NCBI GenBank assembly: GCA_902780865.1 | Contig: CACZHC010000007.1 | Span: 1 to 39,756 of the forward strand | DNA: 39,756 bases | Source of the DNA: an uncultured bacterium | Lineage (GTDB): Bacteria > Verrucomicrobiota > Kiritimatiellia > RFP12 > UBA1067 | Direction: 5' to 3' | Part shown: piece after piece, positions 24,592-32,393 of the stretch | Numbering within the stretch: position 1 is the stretch's first letter | How the letters are laid out: the number at the start of each line of letters is the position of its first letter | The notes under the pieces: generated by a model | Seen by the model: only the letters and a program-made list of their open reading frames with translations | What the model was told of the DNA's origin: nothing | Databases searched by the model: none | Made by a program: the position numbers and the translations under genes

Positions 24592-25944
24592 CTACTGCAC
24601 AACAATGACAAACCCCTGCTCCACATATACACCATCATCTCGCTTGATGACGGAATAGCTGCGATCAGAGTCCCCACGCACGAACTTCAGCGAGGCGAGG
24701 TTAGAAGGCTGCTCGCCCCATGAGATGACCTGCGTTCCCGAAGAGACGTGTCGGTTGCCAAGTTTCACGGCGACGGTGGCGTTGTCAGCAAATGTGACCG
24801 TGTTATTATACGTTGCAGCGGACGTCGTGGACCAGACCCCCGACTTACCAGAAAGGTCGAGCGCCGAGCCATCCTCCATGACGCAACCAGTGAAGTATGC
24901 CGAAGTGGGCTTGTATGTTCCAAAGACCTGGATGGCAGCATTACGGACTCCAACAGTATAATATCGACTAGACACGTCCTCAAAGTTGCCAACTCTTACA
25001 ATCGGGGGGTAGCCTGTCTGCGTACGATAGGTGGAAAACGAGCCATCCAAGCGGATAGTGCAGTTTGTCGCGTCCAAAGCATAGGGAACATTTTTCCCCC
25101 TTATGCAGAGAATGCCATATTGTGTGGCGTTGTTTTTCATTCTGACGTCAAGCGTTCCGTTTTTCACTGTCGTTTGATACAGTTGGAAAGTCCGCCCGTT
25201 TTCGAGGGTCACCGTCAACGTGTGTCCTCCAAGGTCGAGTTCAGATTCTCCCCAATTGTTCAACCCATAGTCATGCACGAAGTAGAAAGACGAATCCTTC
25301 ACAAGCCTAACTTTGGAAAGTTTGCTAGTTCTGATGGTGTAGGTGTATGATATGTTTGACTGCCCCTCGACTTTTGCCGAACTTTTGAGCTGTCCGCCGG
25401 CCATTACGAAAAGATACTTCGTGTTATCATACCCGTTGCATTCGAACACCCCGTTGTCGAGGATGGTCACTTCCGTGTTTTGCGCACCGAACGGCGTATT
25501 GCTTGTCGTGACGCCGCACTTGAGCGTGCCATTCGTCACAACCGTACCGCCAGTGTAGGTTTGTCCCGTTTTTGAGGCAGTGAACGTCCCGCCACCGTCC
25601 AACACAAACTTCAAATTGCCGGACAGGGCGACGGTGCTGTTTGCAGTAGTCCCAGAGACGACCATCCACAGTTCGCCAGTAACTGCGCCTGAAGAACTGT
25701 CGGTGATTTCGCCAGCGCCAGCGAGTCCACCGGCCGTAAGCCTGTGACCGGCGAGATCGACAACAACACCACTGTCAACGGTCAGCACACCGGAAACCGC
25801 CCTATCTGCGTCAAGTGTGACACTTGCAGAAATCGTCTCATCCGCAAGCGCCGTCATCGACGCAAAAAGCGCACTTAGGCAAACTACAACGGAGCGCAGG
25901 CGCAACGCGCCGCGACCGAGGTTTGAGACTTCTCTAGTTTTCAT
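24592..25944 (-). CDS. Secreted autotransporter-type beta-strand repeat protein
   Basis: A 450-residue protein with a signal peptide ('VVVCLSALFASMTALA'). The remainder is Gly/Thr/Ser/Val-rich and shows passenger-type repeats: 'LTVDSGVVVDLAGHRLTAGG', 'GGGTFTASKTGQTYTGGTVV', then 'TNGTLKCG' (the PATR signature GGT-V-NGTL). No beta-barrel or anchor domain is seen. Proteins of this kind are abundant in Kiritimatiellota-like genomes and are probably exposed or released. ATG 25944 has AAGGA at 9 bases; ATG 25950 is an alternative. It is the second gene of the GH16 operon, so a surface role in polysaccharide binding is possible. Confidence 0.75.
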   Translation of the reverse strand: MKTREVSNLGRGALRLRSVVVCLSALFASMTALADETISASVTLDADRAVSGVLTVDSGVVVDLAGHRLTAGGLAGAGEITDSSSGAVTGELWMVVSGTTANSTVALSGNLKFVLDGGGTFTASKTGQTYTGGTVVTNGTLKCGVTTSNTPFGAQNTEVTILDNGVFECNGYDNTKYLFVMAGGQLKSSAKVEGQSNISYTYTIRTSKLSKVRLVKDSSFYFVHDYGLNNWGESELDLGGHTLTVTLENGRTFQLYQTTVKNGTLDVRMKNNATQYGILCIRGKNVPYALDATNCTIRLDGSFSTYRTQTGYPPIVRVGNFEDVSSRYYTVGVRNAAIQVFGTYKPTSAYFTGCVMEDGSALDLSGKSGVWSTTSAATYNNTVTFADNATVAVKLGNRHVSSGTQVISWGEQPSNLASLKFVRGDSDRSYSVIKRDDGVYVEQGFVIVVQ

Positions 25945-26003
25945 GGTCATCTTTCCTTTTATGAGTTGTTTCAGACAGTATTCCACGACCTTTTGGTGCT
26001 GCG

Positions 26004-27038
26004 CTACTCGACGACGTCATATACGCGAACATAGTCCACGACGAAATCGTCACCTGCCAGAACCGCCGCTTCAAGCCCAGGAACTCCTTTCCCAGTCATG
26101 TGGTCATTGCGGTACCACATCGCCTCGGTCGAGAGAAGGACAAATTCCGGAACGTGCGAGACCGCCGATTTGTTGCGCCCACGAAGCCGCCCATCGACAT
26201 AGACCGAATAGCCGTCAGGCTCCCAGAGAAGCCCGAAGGTGTGGAAGCCTTCGACATCGACCGCAAGAGTGAACTTTCGCCCGGGCTTTGGATCCTCGTC
26301 GTATGCAGAGGGAATGTGGAAGCCCCTATAGTCCGGTCCATAGCCATTCCTGTGGAACGCGGCTACAATCACCTGGCCGGGATCGAACGACTCCATGATG
26401 TCGTGCTCGATTCCGCTTATGGCGGAATCAAGCGTGCATCCCTGCTGTTCGCTCTGCATCCAGAACGCCGACCACCAGCCCGGCATTCTCTGAAGGCGGC
26501 AGCGGCATTCGTAGTAGCCGTACTTGTGGACGAACTTCGGCTTTTCGCGCTTAGGAAGCGGCCACAAGCCGGAAGGATTCGGATCATGCGGAATATCCCA
26601 GACCAACCCGCCTGTCTGAAGCTGCGGCGAGACAAACTGCCCATCTGGCCTCTTCTTCAGCTTCAAATGAAGAAGCCCGTCCTTAACCTCAACGGCGTTA
26701 TCCTCCGGCTCTGCGAACCAATACGCCCGCCGCCCCCAGAAATTGGTACGATAACTCCACTTCGATTCGTCGAGCGCCGTGCCGTCAAATTCGTCATTCC
26801 AGACAAGCTTGAACTTCCTGCCATTCGGCAAAAGCGACGCAGCGCGTCCCTCAACCGTCCGCGATTCTCCGCATGCGACCGGCAAGGCCGCGATCTGAAC
26901 AAGAACATCGTTCCTGCCGCTTTCGATATTCGGAACTGTCGTCGCGTCCTCGGCCTTCGCCGCAACTGCGACAACCGCCAACGACGCACACGCCGCGAGC
27001 GCGGCAGCGCGCAGCGGCTTCATGGTTTTTCGTTCCAT
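26004..27038 (-). CDS. GH16-family endo-beta-glycanase, secreted
   Basis: A 344-residue enzyme with a signal peptide ('RAAALAACASLAVVAVAAKA'). The GH16 jelly roll is marked by 'FKLVWNDEFDGTALDESKW', 'NAVEVKDGLLHLKLKK', 'YGYYECRCRLQRMPGWWSAF', and the active-site strand 'GIEHDIMESF' (E-x-D-x-x-E, with nucleophile and acid/base Glu). It ends in 'FVVDYVRVYDVVE'. GH16 covers laminarinases, lichenases, xyloglucanases, agarases and carrageenases; the substrate cannot be read here. ATG 27038 is chosen because AAAGGA is well placed; ATG 27023 is also possible. It is the first gene of the operon that runs down to GH10. Confidence 0.92.
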   Translation of the reverse strand: MERKTMKPLRAAALAACASLAVVAVAAKAEDATTVPNIESGRNDVLVQIAALPVACGESRTVEGRAASLLPNGRKFKLVWNDEFDGTALDESKWSYRTNFWGRRAYWFAEPEDNAVEVKDGLLHLKLKKRPDGQFVSPQLQTGGLVWDIPHDPNPSGLWPLPKREKPKFVHKYGYYECRCRLQRMPGWWSAFWMQSEQQGCTLDSAISGIEHDIMESFDPGQVIVAAFHRNGYGPDYRGFHIPSAYDEDPKPGRKFTLAVDVEGFHTFGLLWEPDGYSVYVDGRLRGRNKSAVSHVPEFVLLSTEAMWYRNDHMTGKGVPGLEAAVLAGDDFVVDYVRVYDVVE

Positions 27039-27066
27039 AGACATTCCTTTCCCAAGTTTTGGAAGC

Positions 27067-27095
27067 ATTATACCACACCTTTTCCCCAAGCGCAA
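27067..27095 (-). promoter_or_regulatory. Promoter of the GH16-GH10 operon
   Basis: Minus-strand TTGCGC (27095-27090), 17 bases, TATAAT (27072-27067) with an extended TGG before it, 29 bases before ATG 27038. It is the best sigma-70-type promoter in the block. It is divergent from the toxin-antitoxin promoter about 45 bases away. Confidence 0.72.
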
Positions 27096-27139
27096 CAGGA
27101 AATATGTAGTTTTTATAGTTTATGAGATTGGCGAAAGCC

Positions 27140-27169
27140 TTGCAGTCGATGTGTGATATTTGGTATAAT
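27140..27169 (+). promoter_or_regulatory. Promoter of the toxin-antitoxin pair, near-leaderless
   Basis: TTGCAG (27140-27145), 18 bases, TATAAT (27164-27169) with TGG before it. The expected transcription start (about 27176) is only about 5 bases before ATG 27181, and no ribosome binding site is present, so the first gene is probably translated from a leaderless mRNA. Confidence 0.65.
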
Positions 27170-27180
27170 ATTTATGAATT

Positions 27181-27447
27181 ATGATATCCAGCAGGCAAGA
27201 CTTCATTAAAAAACACAGCAACCTATTCTGGTACACGCCGGAACAGGCGAAGCAGTCCATTAGCGACGACCTGCTCGTGGAAACCACGCTCAACTACGGA
27301 ACGCTCGACGACTTCCGCGAGCTGAGGCGTATAATGACCCCGAAACGACTTGCCAAGGTCTTTTTCTCCGCAACCGGAAGGAAAGCGGGAAACTACTATC
27401 CCGAGATTCGAAATTTCTTCTCTCTCGTTCTCCAACCCTATGCATGA
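27181..27447 (+). CDS. Putative antitoxin (DUF6922-like) of an AbiEii-type pair
   Basis: An 88-residue protein. The N-terminus has 'NLFWYTPEQAKQSISDDLLV', then 'ETTLNYGTLDDFRELRRIM', followed by a basic C-terminal region ('KRLAKVFFSATGRKAGNYYP'). It resembles the small DUF6922 proteins that often precede AbiEii-family nucleotidyltransferase toxins. They probably act as antitoxin and autoregulator. It overlaps the toxin gene by 8 bases. It is on the plus strand, unlike nearly everything else. The family name is tentative; the role is inferred from the partner. Confidence 0.62.
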   Translation: MISSRQDFIKKHSNLFWYTPEQAKQSISDDLLVETTLNYGTLDDFRELRRIMTPKRLAKVFFSATGRKAGNYYPEIRNFFSLVLQPYA

Positions 27448-28057
27448 CGAGATACTAAATACCTCCCAACGAGAATTGCTTCCGCTGATGAAGCAATTCA
27501 AAAGAGAATACTATCTTGTTGGCGGCACCGCCATCGCGCTGCACATCGGGCATCGCCGATCTGTGGATTTCGACATGTTCAAGGAGACCGCAATAAACCA
27601 CAAGAAGAACCTTGAGAAGATATCTGCCGGAGGTTTCACGCACCAAGTCACGCGGCGAGTCTATGAGCAGATGAACTTGCTTGTAAACGGCGTGAAGCTG
27701 ACCTTCTTCCAATACCCATTTCCGATAGTCCCAGAATGCTCGTTCGAGAACATCTTTCGCTTGCCGTCGCTCTTGACCCTTGCAGCAATGAAAGCATACG
27801 CTCTGGGACGGCGGTCAAAATGGAAAGACTATGTAGATTTGTATTTTCTCCTGACCAAACACTTCTCCATCGCGGAAATATCCGCAAAGGCATCATCCAT
27901 ATTCGGCGAACTGTTTTCTGAAAAACTCTTCCGGGCGCAACTCTCATTTTTCGACGATATTGATTATACAGAGGCCGTCGAATTCCTAATACCCGATCCA
28001 CCGTCGGACGCGACTATAAAGGCAGACCTCGCCAGAATTTCAATTGCCAGCATATAG
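27440..28057 (+). CDS. AbiEii/AbiGii-family nucleotidyltransferase toxin
   Basis: A 205-residue protein of the AbiEii (MenT-like, DUF1814) nucleotidyltransferase family. The active-site segment is 'YYLVGGTAIALHIGHRRSVD' followed by 'FDMF', i.e. GG-x-A...H-x-G-x-R-x-S-x-D-x-D-x-F. Later comes the family lysine/aspartate patch 'RSKWKDYVDLYFLL'. Such toxins transfer nucleotides to tRNA or other targets, and some act in phage defence by abortive infection. ATG 27440 overlaps the antitoxin as ATGCATGA; the frame upstream is open but overlaps it further. Its 3' end overlaps the convergent MFS gene by 18 bases. Confidence 0.85.
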   Translation: MHDEILNTSQRELLPLMKQFKREYYLVGGTAIALHIGHRRSVDFDMFKETAINHKKNLEKISAGGFTHQVTRRVYEQMNLLVNGVKLTFFQYPFPIVPECSFENIFRLPSLLTLAAMKAYALGRRSKWKDYVDLYFLLTKHFSIAEISAKASSIFGELFSEKLFRAQLSFFDDIDYTEAVEFLIPDPPSDATIKADLARISIASI

Positions 28058-29251
28058 CCGCCGAGCCGCAAGCGCGAAATACATGGCGGCGGCAAGGGCA
28101 AAGGCGAAGAAAAGCGGCGCGTAGCCGAAGCGCGAGGCAACGGGGAGGAATACGGACGCTATTGCCGCCGTCACGATCTGGTTGCCGAGAAGCGCAAACG
28201 ACATCCCCTTCGCACGGACGGACGCGGGGAGTAGTTCTGCCGCAACAACCCACACGCAGACCCCCGGGCCAAACGAGAAGAACGCCACAAACAGGCAGAG
28301 AAGCACCGCAACACCAAGCCCCGCAATAGGGATAGACCCCGCAAACGTGGGGACAGACCCCGTTTTAAGCCCGAAAAACAGGCCTCCCGCGGCAAAAAGG
28401 GATACGGCAGATCCCGCCGTCCCGATTTTCAGGACAAACGCCCTCCCGTGTCTGTCGATGAACACAGCCGAGAGAAGCGCGGCAACAAGACCGCATACGC
28501 GCATCACTGCATCTGCCGCGTTTGCACTCGATCCCGTCAGACCAGCCTCTGTCATCATAGTCACAGAGTAGTGCATCACCGAGCCAATGCCAGTGGCCGA
28601 AGTGAGGGCAAGGACAACCATCGCAAGGGCAAGCTTGCGGGCATGCGGGACGCATGCCCCTACCGGTAGTGGCGAGCGGGCGCGTCGGAGACACGCCCCT
28701 ACCAATTCTTCTTCCTTGAGCCAATGGCTTCCTATAAGAAAAACCACCAGAATCGGTGCGACCATCAACACGTCCAATCGCCATGCCACCGACTGCGACA
28801 ACCCAGCGCCAGCAACGGCAAAGCCGCAGAGTGCGCCTACTATGCCGCCAAGGGAGTTGGAGAACTGATAGAACGCCGTCACCCTTCCGCGTCGACCGTC
28901 TGGCTGCGTCTCGGCGATGTAGAGCGGCAAAAGCACAGAAAAGAGTCCGAGCCCAAAGCCCTGCACGAAGCGACCGGCAAACGCGAACGCAAAGAACAGC
29001 TGCGACACACAGAGGAACGGCGTCGCAAGAAGCGCGATCCATCCGGCGAGACGCATGGCGCGAACGCGCCCCAGCCGATCTGCGAGAAATCCACCTGCGA
29101 TAGACGCCGCAATCATTCCGCACATCGCGGCAGAGACGAAAGTGGATTTCGCTGCATCACCCGTCGGAAGAAACGCAAGCGCTGCGGCAACAAGCCCAGG
29201 CACCATGCCTGACGCAAACGCGCCAACGAGAGGAACCGCGAGTCGCCTCAT
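28040..29251 (-). CDS. MFS transporter, sugar-porter-like
   Basis: A 403-residue, 12-helix major facilitator. The loop 2-3 motif is 'GFLADRLGRVRAMR', and the helix 4 / loop 4-5 region has 'LLPLYIAETQPDGRRGRVTA', typical of sugar porters and related carboxylate or oligosaccharide carriers. It is likely an inner-membrane importer of the sugars released by the neighbouring hydrolases. ATG 29251 overlaps the regulator stop by 4 bases (ATGA), so both are one operon. The central loop between helices 6 and 7 and the loop near residues 300-310 are encoded by palindromic repeat sequences, see the repeats at 28637 and 28329. Confidence 0.88.
   Translation of the reverse strand: MRRLAVPLVGAFASGMVPGLVAAALAFLPTGDAAKSTFVSAAMCGMIAASIAGGFLADRLGRVRAMRLAGWIALLATPFLCVSQLFFAFAFAGRFVQGFGLGLFSVLLPLYIAETQPDGRRGRVTAFYQFSNSLGGIVGALCGFAVAGAGLSQSVAWRLDVLMVAPILVVFLIGSHWLKEEELVGACLRRARSPLPVGACVPHARKLALAMVVLALTSATGIGSVMHYSVTMMTEAGLTGSSANAADAVMRVCGLVAALLSAVFIDRHGRAFVLKIGTAGSAVSLFAAGGLFFGLKTGSVPTFAGSIPIAGLGVAVLLCLFVAFFSFGPGVCVWVVAAELLPASVRAKGMSFALLGNQIVTAAIASVFLPVASRFGYAPLFFAFALAAAMYFALAARRLYAGN
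28329..28361. repeat. GGGGACAGACCCC-type repeat inside the MFS gene
   Basis: Two adjacent palindromic units, GGGATAGACCCC (28329-28340) and GGGGACAGACCCC (28349-28361), joined by GCAAACGT. They are read in frame as 'TGSVPTFAGSIP'. The same unit with matching flank occurs at 39694-39706 and, as GGGGACAGGCCCC, at about 39440-39452. Confidence 0.8.
28637..28703. repeat. Two 28-bp palindromic units inside the MFS gene
   Basis: Minus-strand units GGTAGGGGC-N13-GCCCGC at 28703-28676 and 28664-28637, separated by 11 bases. The inner parts are self-complementary (e.g. GGGCATGC with GCATGCCC). Both are translated in the same frame into 'VGAC-x-x-x-AR' repeats in the cytoplasmic loop between helices 6 and 7. 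Confidence 0.85.
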
Positions 29252-30372
29252 GGAAACGACTCGCCGACGATATACTCAGGCGCCAGCTCGCCGTCGCGCA
29301 TCTTGCGCCCGGAGAGAAAACGCGCGACTGCCTCGGCCAGCATCTCGCCGTGGCGCACGGGATCGTTTTCCACGCGCGTGAGCGTTACCGGATATACGGG
29401 GCCTATTCCCTTGTTGGCGAGCGAGATAACCTTGACGTCTTCGGGAATTCTGACGCCCTCCATCAGCATGGCGATGAGCGCACCGGAGGCGACGAAATCG
29501 TCGGTGAAAACAAGAAGGTCCGGCAGCCACTTGCGGCCTTCCTTCGCAAAGCGCCCACGGAACGCGGCGAATGCGCCGCGCTCGGTTCCTTCGGCGCGTC
29601 CGCACTCGAACATTACCGGCGTCTGCCATTCCTCCGCCTCGAATCCGAACTTCTCAAGCTGCGGCACTGCGTCGAAGTGCCCGCCAGTTTCCTTAGTCAC
29701 CTGGAGTACGCGCCTGACGCCAGCCCTCTCACAGTGAGCGACGATATCGGGAACCGCCGCGTCGTTGTTGCGGCGGAAGTTCGCCACGCACCCCGAAAGC
29801 GCACAGCGATCCTTCCCAAATACGCCAAACGCGACACCGGACTTCGAAAGAAGCCGCTCGATCTCCGGCCTGTTCTCAACAAGGAGCGTGAAATCCGGGC
29901 GCGACTTCAACTCGTGGGCGAGCTGCCTGAAGTCGTAGCGCCCGTTCCCCTTCTTCACGACTGTCACCTGAGAGAACATGTACCCGGCCTCGCACACGCG
30001 GGCGCGAATCCTGCCGACGAGTACATTCTGGTAGTATACGTGGTCACCATCGGGAACGACAACGAGAACGCGCCCGTTCCACACGTTCTGCCGCCTCGGG
30101 TTCACAACGCAGCCGATACGCTTCTGAACGGTGATCAGCCCCTCCTTTGCAAGCGCGGCGACGGCGGCCTCTGGAACGCGAATCGAGACGTCGAGAAGCT
30201 TCGACCACTCAAGGATCGTCGGCAGAACGCAGCCCGGCTTGTAGTGCCCCGAGACGATTGCCTCCCTGAGTCCGTCGGTCATTTGCTTCGAGAGACTTCC
30301 CGCCGCAGAGCGTTCGACCTTGAACGGAATTTCACCGGGGCGCACAGCCCTCGCCCTTTCTTCACCTTTCAT
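29248..30372 (-). CDS. GntR-type regulator with LacI-like sensor domain
   Basis: A 374-residue transcription factor. Residues about 20-90 form a GntR winged helix ('LREAIVSGHYKPGCVLPTIL', 'LDVSIRVPEAAVAALAKEGL', then 'ITVQKRIGCVV'). Residues about 98-374 resemble the periplasmic-binding-protein-like sugar-sensing domain of LacI/AraR regulators ('RVLVVVPDGDHVYYQNVLVG', 'LPDLLVFTDDFVASGALIAM', then 'VKVISLANKGIGPVYPVTLT'). It probably senses a sugar and controls its own operon with the MFS transporter and perhaps the nearby hydrolase genes. ATG 30372 lies 8 bases after a -10 box, so its mRNA is probably leaderless. Confidence 0.86.
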   Translation of the reverse strand: MKGEERARAVRPGEIPFKVERSAAGSLSKQMTDGLREAIVSGHYKPGCVLPTILEWSKLLDVSIRVPEAAVAALAKEGLITVQKRIGCVVNPRRQNVWNGRVLVVVPDGDHVYYQNVLVGRIRARVCEAGYMFSQVTVVKKGNGRYDFRQLAHELKSRPDFTLLVENRPEIERLLSKSGVAFGVFGKDRCALSGCVANFRRNNDAAVPDIVAHCERAGVRRVLQVTKETGGHFDAVPQLEKFGFEAEEWQTPVMFECGRAEGTERGAFAAFRGRFAKEGRKWLPDLLVFTDDFVASGALIAMLMEGVRIPEDVKVISLANKGIGPVYPVTLTRVENDPVRHGEMLAEAVARFLSGRKMRDGELAPEYIVGESFP

Positions 30373-30379
30373 GCCGCAT

Positions 30380-30388
30380 ATTATACCA
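30380..30388 (-). promoter_or_regulatory. Leaderless promoter of the regulator-transporter operon
   Basis: Minus-strand TGGTATAAT, with its last base 8 bases before ATG 30372, so transcription should start at or next to the ATG. No ribosome binding site is present. The sequence GATTTGGTATAATATGCGG closely matches that upstream of the GH28 gene. Confidence 0.65.
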
Positions 30389-30398
30389 AATCAACCTG

Positions 30399-31691
30399 TC
30401 AGTTGACGTCATCGAAGACGAACGGTTTGCGGGCGTCTGGCGAGGCCGACTTCACATCGACATTTTCGAAAACGACGCCGTCGGCATGCCTAACATAGAA
30501 CCCATACGCCGGAAGCGGCATCTTGTCGAACATGAACGACTCCGGGTAGGCGCATTCCATTTCCGGCACTTGGGCCGCCGCATCCGCCTCCGTTCCGCCA
30601 CCAGGAACGACAAGCGAGACATTCCTCAGCGTTATCCCGCGCGGGCGCAAGCCAGGAACGCCGGTTATGGACGACGCTATGCGACTGTCGGCAACGCCGC
30701 GAAAATTCTCTATCAGCACGTTCCTTAGATACGTCTCCGCGCCCGCAGGGGGATCTCGCCGTCTTGCAAGCCGGACGAATATCGGCGTCTGATATCCGTC
30801 CATCTCGATGTTGCGCACCACGATGTTGTCCATCCGCCCGCCGTCAACGACTTCAAGCGCAAGTGCCGCGATACCGCAAATGCGATTCGTGACGCCCGGA
30901 ATCGACTTCCACCAGCTGAAACGGTGATTGCCCTTCGCACGGACGAACGAGCAATCCTCTATCGTGACGTCGCGGAAGTCAGCATAGCTGCCTGTGCCGA
31001 ACTTGACCGCGTTGCAACAGCTTGCAAGACGGCAGTTGCGGACAGTCACATTCGTCACGGCGAACGACTTGTCGCTCTCGGTCTTGAACGCAATCGCGTC
31101 ATCGTCCGCATCGATGTCGCAGTCCTCGATCATCACGTTCGCGGACTCGATGTCTATGCCGTCGTTCGTATTGTTCACGTGGTTGAAGCACTTTACCCCG
31201 CGCACAACGACGCCGTCGCAGTTCCTGAGATGGCATCCCCAGGCCGCGCCGCGGCGATACGTAAAGCCCTCAAGTCGAAGATCGCGGCACCGCGTAAATC
31301 GCATCAGCACAGGAAGCGCCTGCGGCTGGCTCTCGCCTTTTAGCCCGTCTATCTCGCGGAACACCGCGCCGCGTCCGTCGATGACACCACGACCGACAAT
31401 CGCGATGTTCGTAGTGCCCTCCGCGCCGACGAAGCAGCGCTCCCCAAGAGCCGCCGCGTAGTCAGCTATGTTCGTGCTCGCAAGAAGAACCGCACCTTCC
31501 GCAAGTTCAAGCGTGACATTGCTCCTAAGGACAAACGGGCGTACCTCTAGCTCGCCCGTCGCAACGCGCACGACTCCGCCGCCGCGCTCCGCCGCCGCGT
31601 CGATCTCCCGCTGAAGATCCATCCCCGCCCCACACACGGCGAGACACCAGAACATGCAAAGAGAAAGCGCCCAACATCCATAAATTTTCAT
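30399..31691 (-). CDS. GH28 polygalacturonase-like pectinase, secreted
   Basis: A 430-residue protein with a signal peptide ('LSLCMFWCLAVCGAG') and a right-handed beta-helix. GH28 hallmarks are 'NNTNDGIDIESANVMIEDCD' (the N-T-x-D-G motif) and 'IDADDDAIAFKTESD' (the D-D pair). At the expected G-H-G site the sequence reads 'AVKFGTGSYADFRDVTIEDC', so the His of classical polygalacturonases is absent. This is seen in rhamnogalacturonan- or exo-acting subgroups, but activity is uncertain. It is a single-gene unit with its own near-leaderless promoter, just inside the right boundary repeat. Confidence 0.85.
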   Translation of the reverse strand: MKIYGCWALSLCMFWCLAVCGAGMDLQREIDAAAERGGGVVRVATGELEVRPFVLRSNVTLELAEGAVLLASTNIADYAAALGERCFVGAEGTTNIAIVGRGVIDGRGAVFREIDGLKGESQPQALPVLMRFTRCRDLRLEGFTYRRGAAWGCHLRNCDGVVVRGVKCFNHVNNTNDGIDIESANVMIEDCDIDADDDAIAFKTESDKSFAVTNVTVRNCRLASCCNAVKFGTGSYADFRDVTIEDCSFVRAKGNHRFSWWKSIPGVTNRICGIAALALEVVDGGRMDNIVVRNIEMDGYQTPIFVRLARRRDPPAGAETYLRNVLIENFRGVADSRIASSITGVPGLRPRGITLRNVSLVVPGGGTEADAAAQVPEMECAYPESFMFDKMPLPAYGFYVRHADGVVFENVDVKSASPDARKPFVFDDVN

Positions 31692-31698
31692 GCGGGGT

Positions 31699-31707
31699 AT
31701 GATACCA
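31699..31707 (-). promoter_or_regulatory. Leaderless promoter of the GH28 gene
   Basis: Minus-strand TGGTATCAT, with its last base 8 bases upstream of ATG 31691, in the context GATTTGGTATCATACCCCGC. No ribosome binding site. It matches the regulator promoter at 30380 almost base for base, so the two genes may be co-regulated. Confidence 0.6.
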
Positions 31708-31839
31708 AATCACACTCCGCAACTCAACAGCAAATTGTAGTGAATGTAGTTTATGCCGAGCACACTTCGCATCTTTTGGTTGCGATTGAATTGTTTTTGA
31801 GTATCGGTTGGAGTTGGCGAATCAGAGATGTAGGAAGGT

Positions 31840-32346
31840 TTAGTCGAAATCGTGTCGTTCTTGTATTCGACCCGAAGGATGGTTGGAGCGTGGTTGTTGA
31901 GTAAAAGCGGTATTCCTGCGTCGTAGCGGGGGATAGAGCCGCGCCGAGCCGATGGTCGCGGGTGAGGTAGGCGGAAGGTCGCAGGCGTAAGAGAGTCTTG
32001 CGTACGCAACCAGTGATAGACGCCGAGGCACGGCAGACTGAGTAAGGTTATTTGTCTGATGTGCGAGAGCCGTCGCGAGCCTGGAGCCGGACGAGAGCCC
32101 CGCGAGCCGTCGGGCGGCGCGGCGGCGGCACATCTGCCGCGCTATTTAGTATGGTTGGGGCGTGGTTGAAGAAATGGTTGGGTTGGATGGATCAAGACGG
32201 GATGGTTGTGGGATGGTTGGGTAGCGGTTGGACGGACGGATGTGTGCGAATGGAACAGGACAAGGACGGTTGGAGCGCGGACGAGGGGTTGCTGTCTGAC
32301 GGACGATGGAAGGTCGAAAAGGCCCGCTCATGTGGCGCATTGTCTA
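31840..32346 (-). repeat. Right copy of the boundary repeat, interrupted
   Basis: The gap 31692-32393 has no gene. Read on the minus strand it repeats the left element: T-run, the ~75-bp block (32346-32270), AACCA/CCATCC repeats (about 32265-32150), and the GTCGAATACAAGAACGAC block (about 31885-31846). Between repeats and last block lies about 250 bp of GC-rich sequence (about 31900-32150) absent from the left copy, starting with a GCGGCA-type hairpin near 32125 and containing GAGCCGTCGCGAGCC-like direct repeats. From 31708 to 31840 I see nothing recognisable. Confidence 0.8.
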
Positions 32347-32380
32347 AAAAAAGTCGGCGGCATCCCGAGGGATGCCGCCG
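32346..32380 (-). terminator. Strong intrinsic terminator after sctB
   Basis: 12-bp inverted repeat CGGCGGCATCCC-GA-GGGATGCCGCCG (32355-32380) followed on the minus strand by a run of seven T (32352-32346), 14 bases after the sctB stop codon. It ends the translocator operon. Its T-run is shared with the start of the boundary repeat. Confidence 0.9.
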
Positions 32381-32393
32381 CCCCCCTGTCTTG

